NCBI GenBank assembly: GCA_026706425.1
Contig: JAPOYW010000266.1
Location: 1-11,983, forward strand
Reading direction: 5' to 3'
Origin: Gammaproteobacteria bacterium
Lineage (GTDB): Bacteria > Pseudomonadota > Gammaproteobacteria > Pseudomonadales > Azotimanducaceae
Length of the DNA: 11,983 bases
Position 1 is the first letter of the stretch. Every line of letters starts with the position of its first letter. The notes under the pieces are model-generated. The model had not been told where the DNA came from, did not search any database, and saw only the letters and a program-made list of their open reading frames with translations. Of this stretch, positions 1 to 5,814 are shown piece by piece. Made by a program: the position numbers and the translations under genes.

Positions 1-20
1 GGGGCCTGCCCCTCGCAAGA
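1..20. repeat. Partial copy of a GC-rich palindromic repeat, cut by the window edge
   Basis: Bases 1-20 match 3560-3579 inside queG at 19 of 20 positions (C instead of T at base 6). That internal copy is a 9-bp perfect palindrome with a 2-nt loop. Here only the right half is complete, and the left arm presumably continues outside the window. The copy lies 10 nt beyond the psd stop codon, so on the psd mRNA it would form a hairpin in the 3' untranslated region. No T-run follows, so a classical intrinsic terminator is not supported. It looks like a dispersed repeat family member of REP type, which is an inference from two locations only. Confidence 0.55.
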
Positions 21-29
21 GAGTGCCCG

Positions 30-863
30 TTAGCCGACGACGGTGCCGATCGTCGTACCCACCTGCACTGGCGACCCGTGTGCGATGTCGTTCGCGAGGT
101 CTACGGCGCCGTCCGGGAACAGGACGATGATTGTCGACCCCAAGAGGAACGCGCCGACCTCGTCGCCCCGGTCGAACACGACGTCCTCCGGCGTGCGCGA
201 AGCCTGCCGCCGGTAAGGAGATACCGGACCGGGCCAGGTGACCCGGATACTCGCTACGATCATCGCACCGACCAATACCATGGCGTATTCGCCGAACGAG
301 GCGCCAATGCGCAGCACCAGCCGCTCGTTGCGCGCGAACAAGCGATCGACGTGTCGTTCCGTGACGCCGTTGACCGAGAACAGCCGCCCGGGAATCTCGA
401 TGCTCTCCACGAGTTGCCCGGAACAAGGCGCGTGAAACCGATGGTAGTTGTGCGGCGCCAGGTAGATCGCCACGAACGAGCCATCGGCCAGGTCGGCGGC
501 GAAGTCGCCGGCGCCGAGCAGTTCGGCGACGGAGTATTCGCGGCCCTTGGCCTGCATGAGACGCCCGCCAGCGATTGCGCCGGCTTGGCTGACGGTGCCG
601 TCCGCAGGGCTGACCACCCGTCCGGGATCGTCCGGCATGGGCCGCGAACCGGCGATCAGCCCTCGCGTGAAGAAATCGTTGAAACTCGCGAAATCGGCGG
701 CCGAGTCGCCTTCGAACTCCGTCATGTCGATGCCGTAGGCGGACTTGAAGGCGTTGATCAACAGCCGCTTCACGACGCCGTTCTCCGAGGCGGCGAACGC
801 CCCGAGGCAGCGTGACAGGCCATGCTGCGGGACGAGGCGCTGCAACAACGCGAATGGATGCAC
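30..863 (-). CDS. psd: Phosphatidylserine decarboxylase proenzyme
   Basis: Decarboxylates phosphatidylserine to phosphatidylethanolamine at the inner face of the cytoplasmic membrane. The 277-residue product is close to the family length (about 280-320). Visible landmarks are FNDFFTRGL (61-69), VSPADGT with Asp88, the APHNYHRFHAP block (137-146) with His138, His141 and His144, and LGST (241-244) near the C-terminus. In the family the proenzyme cleaves itself before this serine (Ser243), which becomes the pyruvoyl group of the alpha subunit. The start is GTG at 863-861. It is forced, because the next in-frame upstream codon of interest is the rhdA stop, 21 nt away and in the same frame, and the next internal Met is residue 47. 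No clear ribosome binding site precedes it, so translation is probably coupled to rhdA. The rhdA-psd pairing is also seen in Pseudomonas. The remaining 29 bases after the stop hold a palindromic repeat. Confidence 0.97.
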   Translation of the reverse strand: MHPFALLQRLVPQHGLSRCLGAFAASENGVVKRLLINAFKSAYGIDMTEFEGDSAADFASFNDFFTRGLIAGSRPMPDDPGRVVSPADGTVSQAGAIAGGRLMQAKGREYSVAELLGAGDFAADLADGSFVAIYLAPHNYHRFHAPCSGQLVESIEIPGRLFSVNGVTERHVDRLFARNERLVLRIGASFGEYAMVLVGAMIVASIRVTWPGPVSPYRRQASRTPEDVVFDRGDEVGAFLLGSTIIVLFPDGAVDLANDIAHGSPVQVGTTIGTVVG

Positions 864-884
864 GCTTCGTCGCCGACGCGGCTT

Positions 885-1724
885 CTAACCGGTCCGTGCC
901 GTTGTCCCGTATCCGGTCTGTACGGGCGTGTCCGGCCGGTTGCCCCACTCCGACCACGAGCCGTGGTAGGCGCGGATTCGGGGGAAACCCAGCAGACGGG
1001 CAGCCATGTAGGTGAGTCCCGATCGATGGTGCGTCTGGCAGTGTGTGATCACGTCGCGTTCCCGTACCACGCCGTAGTCCGCCAGCAACGCTTCGAGGTC
1101 CTCGACCAGGCGCAAGTTGCGTTCGTCGTCCATCAGGTCCAGCCAGTCGAGGTTGACCGCGCCTGGGATGTGGCCAGCCCGGAGCGCCGTCCGGCGGCGG
1201 CCCGCGAACTCGGCAGCGGAGCGGCAGTCCCAGATCACCAGGTCTTCGTCGCCGAGTCGACCAAGCAGGTCGTCGGCTTCAGCGATTGGTCCGGTGTCGA
1301 TGCCGACTTCCACATCCGACGGCGAAACGCGCACGGGCCCGCAGTCCACAGGCCGGCCGGCCGCCGCCCAGGCGTTCAGTCCGCCGTCGAGATAACGCCA
1401 GTTCCGGTTGCCGACGATGTCGAGCGTCCAAGCCAGGCGGCCCGCCCAGCCGCCGCCCTCGTCGTCTAGGGTGACCACTTCCGCGCCGTGGGTGTAGCCG
1501 ATGCGTCGGAACAGGGCGGTCAGCGCACCGCGGTCCGGCAGCTGACCGGTGGCGGGAGGAATGCCGGAGACCAGATCGGCCGGGGCCACATGGACCGCGC
1601 CGGGGACGTGGCCAGCGGCATAGACATCCGGCGAGGTGACCTGGGCGATGAGCAGGTTCGATGGGTTCGACCCCTGGTCGAGGCGCAGGGCGAGTTCCTC
1701 GACGGTGATGACGCTGGGCTTCAT
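885..1724 (-). CDS. rhdA: Two-domain rhodanese-type sulfurtransferase (RhdA)
   Basis: Transfers sulfane sulfur through a cysteine persulfide, with thiosulfate the usual test donor; the physiological partner is not evident here. The 279-residue protein has two rhodanese domains. The inactive N-terminal one (about 5-125) carries DDEGGGWAGRLAW (87-99). The catalytic C-terminal one (about 145-268) carries HIPGAVN (185-191) and the active loop CQTHHRSG with Cys229. That loop is characteristic of Azotobacter/Pseudomonas RhdA and differs from the CGSGVTA-type loop of SseA sulfurtransferases. It ends with GSWSEWGNRPDTPV (255-268), as in RhdA. The ATG at 1724 was chosen because family homology starts there; an upstream in-frame start at 1775 adds 17 arginine/proline-rich residues with no family support. 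A weak GCAGG lies right before the ATG. It is followed by psd in the same frame after 21 nt, so the two are probably co-transcribed. Confidence 0.95.
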   Translation of the reverse strand: MKPSVITVEELALRLDQGSNPSNLLIAQVTSPDVYAAGHVPGAVHVAPADLVSGIPPATGQLPDRGALTALFRRIGYTHGAEVVTLDDEGGGWAGRLAWTLDIVGNRNWRYLDGGLNAWAAAGRPVDCGPVRVSPSDVEVGIDTGPIAEADDLLGRLGDEDLVIWDCRSAAEFAGRRRTALRAGHIPGAVNLDWLDLMDDERNLRLVEDLEALLADYGVVRERDVITHCQTHHRSGLTYMAARLLGFPRIRAYHGSWSEWGNRPDTPVQTGYGTTARTG

Positions 1725-1765
1725 CCTGCCTGCTGCTGGTCGGCGAAGGCGCGGATGATACGCGG

Positions 1766-1794
1766 TTGGCGACATTGGTGAGCGCCGCTATTCT
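1766..1794 (+). promoter_or_regulatory. Possible sigma70-type promoter for orn in the rhdA-orn divergent gap
   Basis: The 185-bp gap 1725-1909 separates divergent rhdA and orn and holds no gene. On the plus strand TTGGCG (1766-1771) and TATTCT (1789-1794) are spaced by exactly 17 nt, each matching 4 of 6 consensus bases. Transcription would start near 1801 and leave an untranslated leader of about 110 nt. On the minus strand a TATCAT box (1760-1755) could serve rhdA, but its best -35 match (CTCACC) is poor. These are pattern matches in a GC-rich genome and could be chance. Confidence 0.3.
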
Positions 1795-1909
1795 TGTTCT
1801 TTTCTAGCGGTGGCACGAGGGTGCGACGAGTGACGGCGACAATACGGCATCGCAAGTCGACTCGATTGGGAGCCTTTTGCCGCGGACAAGCGAAATAGCG
1901 GCGGCCTCG

Positions 1910-2452
1910 ATGGAAACTCCGGGCGTTCTCGTTTGGATCGACATGGAGATGACCGGGCTCGATCCGGAGGTCGACGCGATCCTGGAAATCGCGTCCCTGG
2001 TCACCGACAACGATCTGAACATCATCGCCGAGGGTCCCGTACTCGCCGTTCACCAAGACGAAGAGATCTTGGCGCGCATGGACGACTGGAACGTCGAGCA
2101 CCACACGGAGTCCGGTCTGGTGGACCGGGTGCGCCGATCACCGGTCAGCGTCGCCGAGGCACAGGCGCTGACCCTCGGATTCGTACAGCGCCATGCGGAG
2201 AAGCATAGTGCGCCGCTGTGCGGGAATACGGTGTGGCAGGACCGTCGTTTCCTCAAGGCGTACATGCCTACCCTCGAGGACTGGCTGCACTACCGCATCG
2301 TCGACGTATCCACCGTCAAGGAACTGGCCCGCCGGTGGAAGCCCGAACTGGCGGATCGCTTCAGGAAGCGCAACACCCACCGGGCGCTGGACGACATCCG
2401 CGAGTCGGTGGCGGAGCTCAGGCACTACCGGGACGCCTTCTTCGCGCTGTAG
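1910..2452 (+). CDS. orn: Oligoribonuclease
   Basis: A 3'-to-5' exonuclease that finishes RNA decay by degrading very short oligonucleotides; in Pseudomonas it also clears the pGpG made from cyclic-di-GMP. At 180 residues it is the same size as E. coli Orn (181). All DEDDh catalytic residues are visible: Asp11 and Glu13 in WIDMEMTGLDPE, Asp111 in QDRRFL, His157 in NTHRALDDIRES, and Asp162. The block DVSTVKELARRWKPE (132-146) is also typical. The ATG at 1910 was chosen because it aligns with the family N-terminus; an in-frame TTG at 1877 would add 11 residues without support. No strong ribosome binding site is visible. It is transcribed alone, diverging from rhdA and converging on queG with only 47 bp between stops. 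No T-rich intrinsic terminator is seen in that 47 bp. In Pseudomonas rsgA lies just upstream; here it is absent. Confidence 0.98.
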   Translation: METPGVLVWIDMEMTGLDPEVDAILEIASLVTDNDLNIIAEGPVLAVHQDEEILARMDDWNVEHHTESGLVDRVRRSPVSVAEAQALTLGFVQRHAEKHSAPLCGNTVWQDRRFLKAYMPTLEDWLHYRIVDVSTVKELARRWKPELADRFRKRNTHRALDDIRESVAELRHYRDAFFAL

Positions 2453-2499
2453 GGGCGCCCTTGCGGGGTGCCGCGGTCGTGGATCCCCGGTGCTGGGTC

Positions 2500-3675
2500 C
2501 TACACGGGTCTTTCCTGGCGCGCCAGGGCCCAGTCGATGTGCTCGCGCACCATGGCGCCTGCGGACTCTCGCCGCCGTTTGAGGGCCGCGACGATCGCCG
2601 GATCCGGGGGTGCGTTGCCGGCGGCGACGGCGAGGTTTCGCACCCACTGTTCGTAGTTGATCCGACGCAACGCCATTCCTTCCGTCCGCGCTTGAAACGC
2701 ATATTCGTCCCAGCCGAGCAGGTCGACGAGGGTGGCCTGGTCCAGACCGCGCCGAGGTGCGAACTCGGCTTCCGGGGACCGTCGTGCGAACCGGTTCCAC
2801 GGGCACACGATCTGGCAGTCGTCGCAGCCGAACACGCGGTTGCCAACCGCTTCCCGGAACTCTACCGGGATCGAGCCCTTGTGCTCGATGGTCAGGTACG
2901 AGATGCAGCGTCTCGCATCGAGCTTGCGGGGGCCGGTGATGGCATCGGTCGGGCAGACGGTCATGCAGGCACGGCAGGTGCCGCAGCCCGGTTGCGGCCG
3001 CGTCGGCGTCACGGGCAACGGCAGGTCGGTGTAGATCTCGCCCAGAAAAAACCACGAGCCTGCCTGTTCGTTCAGCAGCAACGTGTTCTTGCCGATCCAA
3101 CCGAGTCCGGACTTCTCGCCGAGTGGTTTCTCGAGGACTGGGGCCGAGTCCGTGAACGCCCGAAATCGCCCGCCGCTGCTGGAGTCGATGCGCGCCGCAA
3201 GCCGCGCCAAACGTCGTCGCACGGTCTTGTGGTAGTCGCGACCGAGGGCATAGCGCGCGATATACGCGGAACCGTCGTTGGCGGGAAGGTCCGTTGCCGC
3301 TGGCGGCGGCGTGCCCAGGTAGTCCATGCGGGCGGAGATGACGCGGATTGTGCCCGGGTGCAGACGATCCGGTTCGAGACGCTTGTCGACGTTGCGCGCC
3401 AGGTAGCCCATGTCCCCGTACAGCCGCTGTTCGAGCCAGTCGCGAAATGCGGGCGCATAGTTGGCCAGTTCGGTGTCGGCGATACCGACCCCCCGAAAAC
3501 CCAGCTCGCGCGCCCATCGCTCGATGTCGCGGGCCAGAGCCCTCAGCTGGGGAGCGCGAGGGGCTTGCCCCTCGCAAGAAGGAGCCCTCGGCGGGGGAGC
3601 GGGAGGGGCTTGCACCTCGGAAGGAATGGTCCAGAAGTCGGGGCGTGTCCGCCGGGCGGTTGGTTTGGTCGTCAT
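2500..3675 (-). CDS. queG: Epoxyqueuosine reductase
   Basis: Carries out the last step of queuosine synthesis, reducing epoxyqueuosine to queuosine at position 34 of GUN-anticodon tRNAs with cobalamin and two [4Fe-4S] clusters. Visible landmarks in the 391 residues are RYALGRDYHK (141-150), TDSAPVLEK (175-183) with Asp176 matching the family's catalytic aspartate, CGTCRACMTVCP (231-242) for the first cluster, and CDDCQIVCPWNRF (284-296) for the second. ALRRINYEQWVRNLAVA (335-351) belongs to the HEAT-repeat end. The C-terminus is shorter than in E. coli QueG. The family core begins near residue 44 (LRALARDIERWARELGF). The preceding residues are not conserved, and residues 19-48 are encoded by two palindrome-bearing 45-bp direct repeats. 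The ATG at 3675 is the only good start upstream of the repeats; a start inside or after them cannot be excluded. Diverges from nnr (61-bp gap) and converges on orn. Confidence 0.97.
   Translation of the reverse strand: MTTKPTARRTRPDFWTIPSEVQAPPAPPPRAPSCEGQAPRAPQLRALARDIERWARELGFRGVGIADTELANYAPAFRDWLEQRLYGDMGYLARNVDKRLEPDRLHPGTIRVISARMDYLGTPPPAATDLPANDGSAYIARYALGRDYHKTVRRRLARLAARIDSSSGGRFRAFTDSAPVLEKPLGEKSGLGWIGKNTLLLNEQAGSWFFLGEIYTDLPLPVTPTRPQPGCGTCRACMTVCPTDAITGPRKLDARRCISYLTIEHKGSIPVEFREAVGNRVFGCDDCQIVCPWNRFARRSPEAEFAPRRGLDQATLVDLLGWDEYAFQARTEGMALRRINYEQWVRNLAVAAGNAPPDPAIVAALKRRRESAGAMVREHIDWALARQERPV
3537..3626. repeat. Two 45-bp in-frame direct repeats inside the 5' end of queG
   Basis: Bases 3537-3580 and 3582-3625 match at 38 of 44 positions with a 45-base offset. 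The differences are at 3545, 3548, 3557, 3569, 3575 and 3579. Because 45 is 15 codons, the repeat keeps the queG frame and encodes two related proline/alanine-rich 15-mers (starting SEVQAPPAPPP and CEGQAPRAPQL) at residues 19-48. Each unit contains a palindrome core: perfect in the first copy (3556-3575), decayed by three changes in the second. The segment sits in the unconserved N-terminal extension of the reductase. Confidence 0.85.
3556..3575. repeat. Perfect 9-bp palindrome with 2-nt loop in queG
   Basis: GCGAGGGGC (3556-3564) and GCCCCTCGC (3567-3575) are exact reverse complements around TT. A second, near-identical core with mismatched arm bases lies 45 bp away (3601-3620), and a third appears at the left window edge after psd. 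The hairpin falls about 100-120 nt into the queG mRNA, where it could slow translation, or it may simply be tolerated. Confidence 0.8.
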
Positions 3676-3736
3676 CGAGATGCGATGCTACCGGTTTCGT
3701 GTATGTTCCCACGAAAGGAATCGAGCCATTCGACCT

Positions 3737-5209
3737 ATGCGCCAGCCGACACGGAGCGTCTTCACGGCATCGGAGGTCCGTGCCTTCGACCGGCGGGCCA
3801 TCGACGAGTTCTCGATTCCGGGCATCCGCCTGATGCACCGGGCCGGCCGGGGGGCTTTCGACGTGGCCCGTTCGCGTTGGCCGAACGCCCGGGTGTTATC
3901 GATCGTCTGCGGTTCGGGCAACAATGCGGGGGATGGCTATGTCGTCGCCGGTTGCGCGAAGGACGCGGGGTTCGATGTGCAGCTAGTCCCGGTCGGCGAC
4001 CCCCGGAAGCTCGTCGGTGAAGCGATGCAGGCGTGCCGTTTCGCCCAAGCGCGCCTGGGCGCGTTCGAGCAACAGCTCGATGGTTGGAACGTCGGCGGCG
4101 ATGTGGTCGTCGACGCGTTGCTGGGCACGGGTGCGGAGGGTGCCGTGCGTCGTCCCTACCAGGCAGCCATCGATCGGATAAACGAAGCGGGCAAGCCGAT
4201 CCTGTCTCTCGACGTGCCGAGCGGCGTCGACGCGGAGACCGGCGGCCTGTTGACGGCACATCCCGTCCGCGCCGATGTCACGGTGACCTTCGTGGCGGCC
4301 AAGCTCGGCCTCGTGACCGGCGATGCCGTGGACTTCGTGGGCGAGTTGGTGATCGACGGCCTCGATCTGCCGGAGGCGGTTTTCGACCGACCCGGCGTCC
4401 GGGTGATGGACGGAGCCGGACTCGCCACGCTGGCGCGCCGACCCGGCGCCCACAAGGGGGATTTCGGGCGCCTGCTGATCGTGGGTGGGGAGACCGACAT
4501 GGGGGGTGCGGTCCTGCTGGCCGGAGAGGCCGCCCTTCGGACGGGTGCAGGTCTCGTCACTATTGCTACCCGTAGCGAGAACCGGGCGGCGATCCTGGCC
4601 CGACGGCCCGAACTGATGGTTAGAGGGGTGGAGGGCCCGAAGGACATCGCCGATCTCGTGGAGCGCGCCTCCGCCATCGCGGTGGGCCCCGGACTGGGCC
4701 GCGACGCCTGGGGTGCCGGGTTGCTCGGCGCGGTCGCGGACGCCGCCAAGCCGATGGTGGTGGATGCCGACGGCTTGAACATCGTTGCGGAAAGGGACTG
4801 CGACCTGCCGTCCACCACGATCATTACCCCGCATCCGGGTGAAGCGGGCCGTCTACTGGGTGAAACCACGACGTGGATCCAGTCGAACCGACCGGAAGCT
4901 GCGGCAAGGCTGAGCAAGAGGAAACTGTCGGATGTGATCGCGGTCTTGAAGGGGGCGGGGACGCTGACTGCGAGGCAAGGCGCCGTCGAGTCGGTTTGTC
5001 TGGCTGGCAATCCGGGCATGGCAACCGCAGGTAGCGGCGATGTCCTGACCGGCATCGTTGGCGCGTTGCTGGCCCGTGGCATGGGGCCGCTCGCCGCTGC
5101 GGAACTGGGCGTCTGGCTGCACGCCCGGGCCGGAGACGAAGCTCGCGCTGGCCAAGCGGGGTCGTTGATCGCCGGCGACCTCATCGGTGCACTGCGGCTT
5201 ACCGCGTGA
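3737..5209 (+). CDS. nnr: Bifunctional NAD(P)H-hydrate epimerase / ADP-dependent NAD(P)H-hydrate dehydratase
   Basis: Repairs damaged (hydrated) NADH and NADPH. The N-terminal YjeF_N domain interconverts R and S hydrates, and the C-terminal ribokinase-like domain dehydrates the S form. The 490 residues compare with 515 in E. coli. Epimerase landmarks are CGSGNNAGDGYVVA (58-71), DALLGTG (126-132) and SLDVPSGVDAETG (157-169). Dehydratase landmarks are HKGDFGRLLIVGG (239-251), VGPGLGRD (316-323), ITPHPGEAGRLLG (363-375), KGAGTL (405-410) and NPGMATAGSGDVLTG (425-439), where Asp435 aligns with the catalytic aspartate. The ATG at 3737 is where family similarity starts. The only ribosome-binding-like stretch (AAAGGAA, 3714-3720) is 16 nt away, which is rather far; an in-frame ATT at 3728 is better spaced but rare as a start. 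First gene of the rightward series that continues with tsaE after a repeat-filled 185-bp gap. Confidence 0.97.
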   Translation: MRQPTRSVFTASEVRAFDRRAIDEFSIPGIRLMHRAGRGAFDVARSRWPNARVLSIVCGSGNNAGDGYVVAGCAKDAGFDVQLVPVGDPRKLVGEAMQACRFAQARLGAFEQQLDGWNVGGDVVVDALLGTGAEGAVRRPYQAAIDRINEAGKPILSLDVPSGVDAETGGLLTAHPVRADVTVTFVAAKLGLVTGDAVDFVGELVIDGLDLPEAVFDRPGVRVMDGAGLATLARRPGAHKGDFGRLLIVGGETDMGGAVLLAGEAALRTGAGLVTIATRSENRAAILARRPELMVRGVEGPKDIADLVERASAIAVGPGLGRDAWGAGLLGAVADAAKPMVVDADGLNIVAERDCDLPSTTIITPHPGEAGRLLGETTTWIQSNRPEAAARLSKRKLSDVIAVLKGAGTLTARQGAVESVCLAGNPGMATAGSGDVLTGIVGALLARGMGPLAAAELGVWLHARAGDEARAGQAGSLIAGDLIGALRLTA

Positions 5210-5217
5210 GAGCCTGC

Positions 5218-5267
5218 CATGGAACAAACGCCAGAAGGGAGCTTGCGACCGTGGCGTTTGTTCCATG
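5218..5267. repeat. 16-bp perfect inverted repeat (long hairpin) after nnr
   Basis: CATGGAACAAACGCCA (5218-5233) and TGGCGTTTGTTCCATG (5252-5267) are exact reverse complements around an 18-nt loop. A one-base bulge lets the stem grow by two more pairs (5215-5216 with 5268-5269). It begins 8 nt after the nnr stop codon. There is no T-run after it, so it is not a standard intrinsic terminator. It could be an mRNA-stabilising or processing hairpin, a small nonautonomous repeat, or a protein-binding operator. No second copy of the arms exists in the window. Confidence 0.85.
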
Positions 5268-5318
5268 CACAGGTCGGCGTGGCTGGGCCGTAGACGTACC
5301 GGGCGCACAGCGTTAGGC

Positions 5319-5381
5319 GAAGGTGCGTCCTTCGGACACGAAGGTGCGTCCTTCGGACACGAAGGTGCGTCCTTCGGACAC
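5319..5381. repeat. Three perfect tandem copies of a 21-bp repeat upstream of tsaE
   Basis: Units at 5319-5339, 5340-5360 and 5361-5381 are identical. Each starts GAAGGTGCGTCC and ends TTCGGACAC. Each can fold as GTCC-TTC-GGAC or as GAAGG-TGCGT-CCTTC. The array ends 13 nt before the tsaE ATG. Its length of seven codons per unit keeps the tsaE frame open, so if a GTG in the first unit (5323) were used, TsaE would carry a repeated RPSDTKV peptide. Perfect identity implies recent expansion or active homogenisation. Confidence 0.9.
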
Positions 5382-5394
5382 AGGCGGGCCGGCT

Positions 5395-5814
5395 ATGGGG
5401 CACTATCTTCCTGACGAGGCGGCGACCCTTGCGTTCGGTTCTCGCTTCGTGGACTTCGCCCTGTCGTCGGAGCTGGTTTTCCTGCAGGGCGATCTCGGCG
5501 CTGGCAAAACCACTCTCGTGCGGGGGTACCTTCGCGCACTTGGGTTTGGAGGTGCCGTGAAGAGCCCCACCTACACGTTGCTCGAAAGCTATGAGATTGG
5601 CGCGCTAAGGGTTTATCATTTCGACTTCTATCGGATCGTCGATCCTCGGGAGCTGGGCTACATCGGCATCGACGACTTGATGGGCGAGCAGGCGGTGAAA
5701 CTCGTTGAGTGGCCCGCCAATGCCGGCGACCGGCTCCCGCAGGCGGACATGGAGGTTCGGCTTGGCGTCGAGGGATTGGGTAGGCGTATTGAAATCGCCG
5801 ATTTTCGCCGTTGA
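5395..5814 (+). CDS. tsaE: tRNA threonylcarbamoyladenosine biosynthesis ATPase TsaE
   Basis: ATPase partner of TsaB/TsaD in making t6A at position 37 of ANN-decoding tRNAs. The 139 residues match the small family size (about 150). Walker A is GDLGAGKT (32-39), followed by VKSPTYTLLE (55-64), the HFDFYR segment with Asp77, DPRELGYIGIDD (83-94) and VEWP (104-107), all as in E. coli TsaE. The ATG at 5395 was chosen because homology begins at LPDEAATLAFG just after it. The frame is open upstream to a GTG at 5323, but that adds only the tandem-repeat peptide. The C-terminus is a little shorter than in E. coli. Ribosome binding is weak (CAGGCGGG). The stop lies inside amiB, so the two are translationally linked. 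Being 185 bp from nnr with a strong hairpin between, it may have separate expression. Confidence 0.97.
   Translation: MGHYLPDEAATLAFGSRFVDFALSSELVFLQGDLGAGKTTLVRGYLRALGFGGAVKSPTYTLLESYEIGALRVYHFDFYRIVDPRELGYIGIDDLMGEQAVKLVEWPANAGDRLPQADMEVRLGVEGLGRRIEIADFRR

Noticed and set aside
2453..2499. GC-rich orn-queG junction as a bidirectional terminator or degenerate copy of the palindromic repeat
   Set aside because: No clean stem with T-run on either strand, and similarity to the repeat (TTGCG plus GGGG) is too short to count.
3461..3736. Long upstream extension of the nnr reading frame over the queG 5' end
   Set aside because: It is antisense to queG, has no family similarity, and the YjeF N-terminus begins after the ATG at 3737.
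2138..3838. Very long alternative open frames antisense or out of phase with orn, queG and nnr (over 500 codons)
   Set aside because: Arginine/proline-rich composition typical of off-frame reading in high-GC DNA, with no motifs. The real genes in these places have full catalytic motif sets.
5312..5318. GTTAGGC resembling the core of an integron attC site
   Set aside because: No matching inverse core (GCCTAAC) is found upstream at attC spacing and no cassette-like gene is present. A seven-base match is expected by chance.
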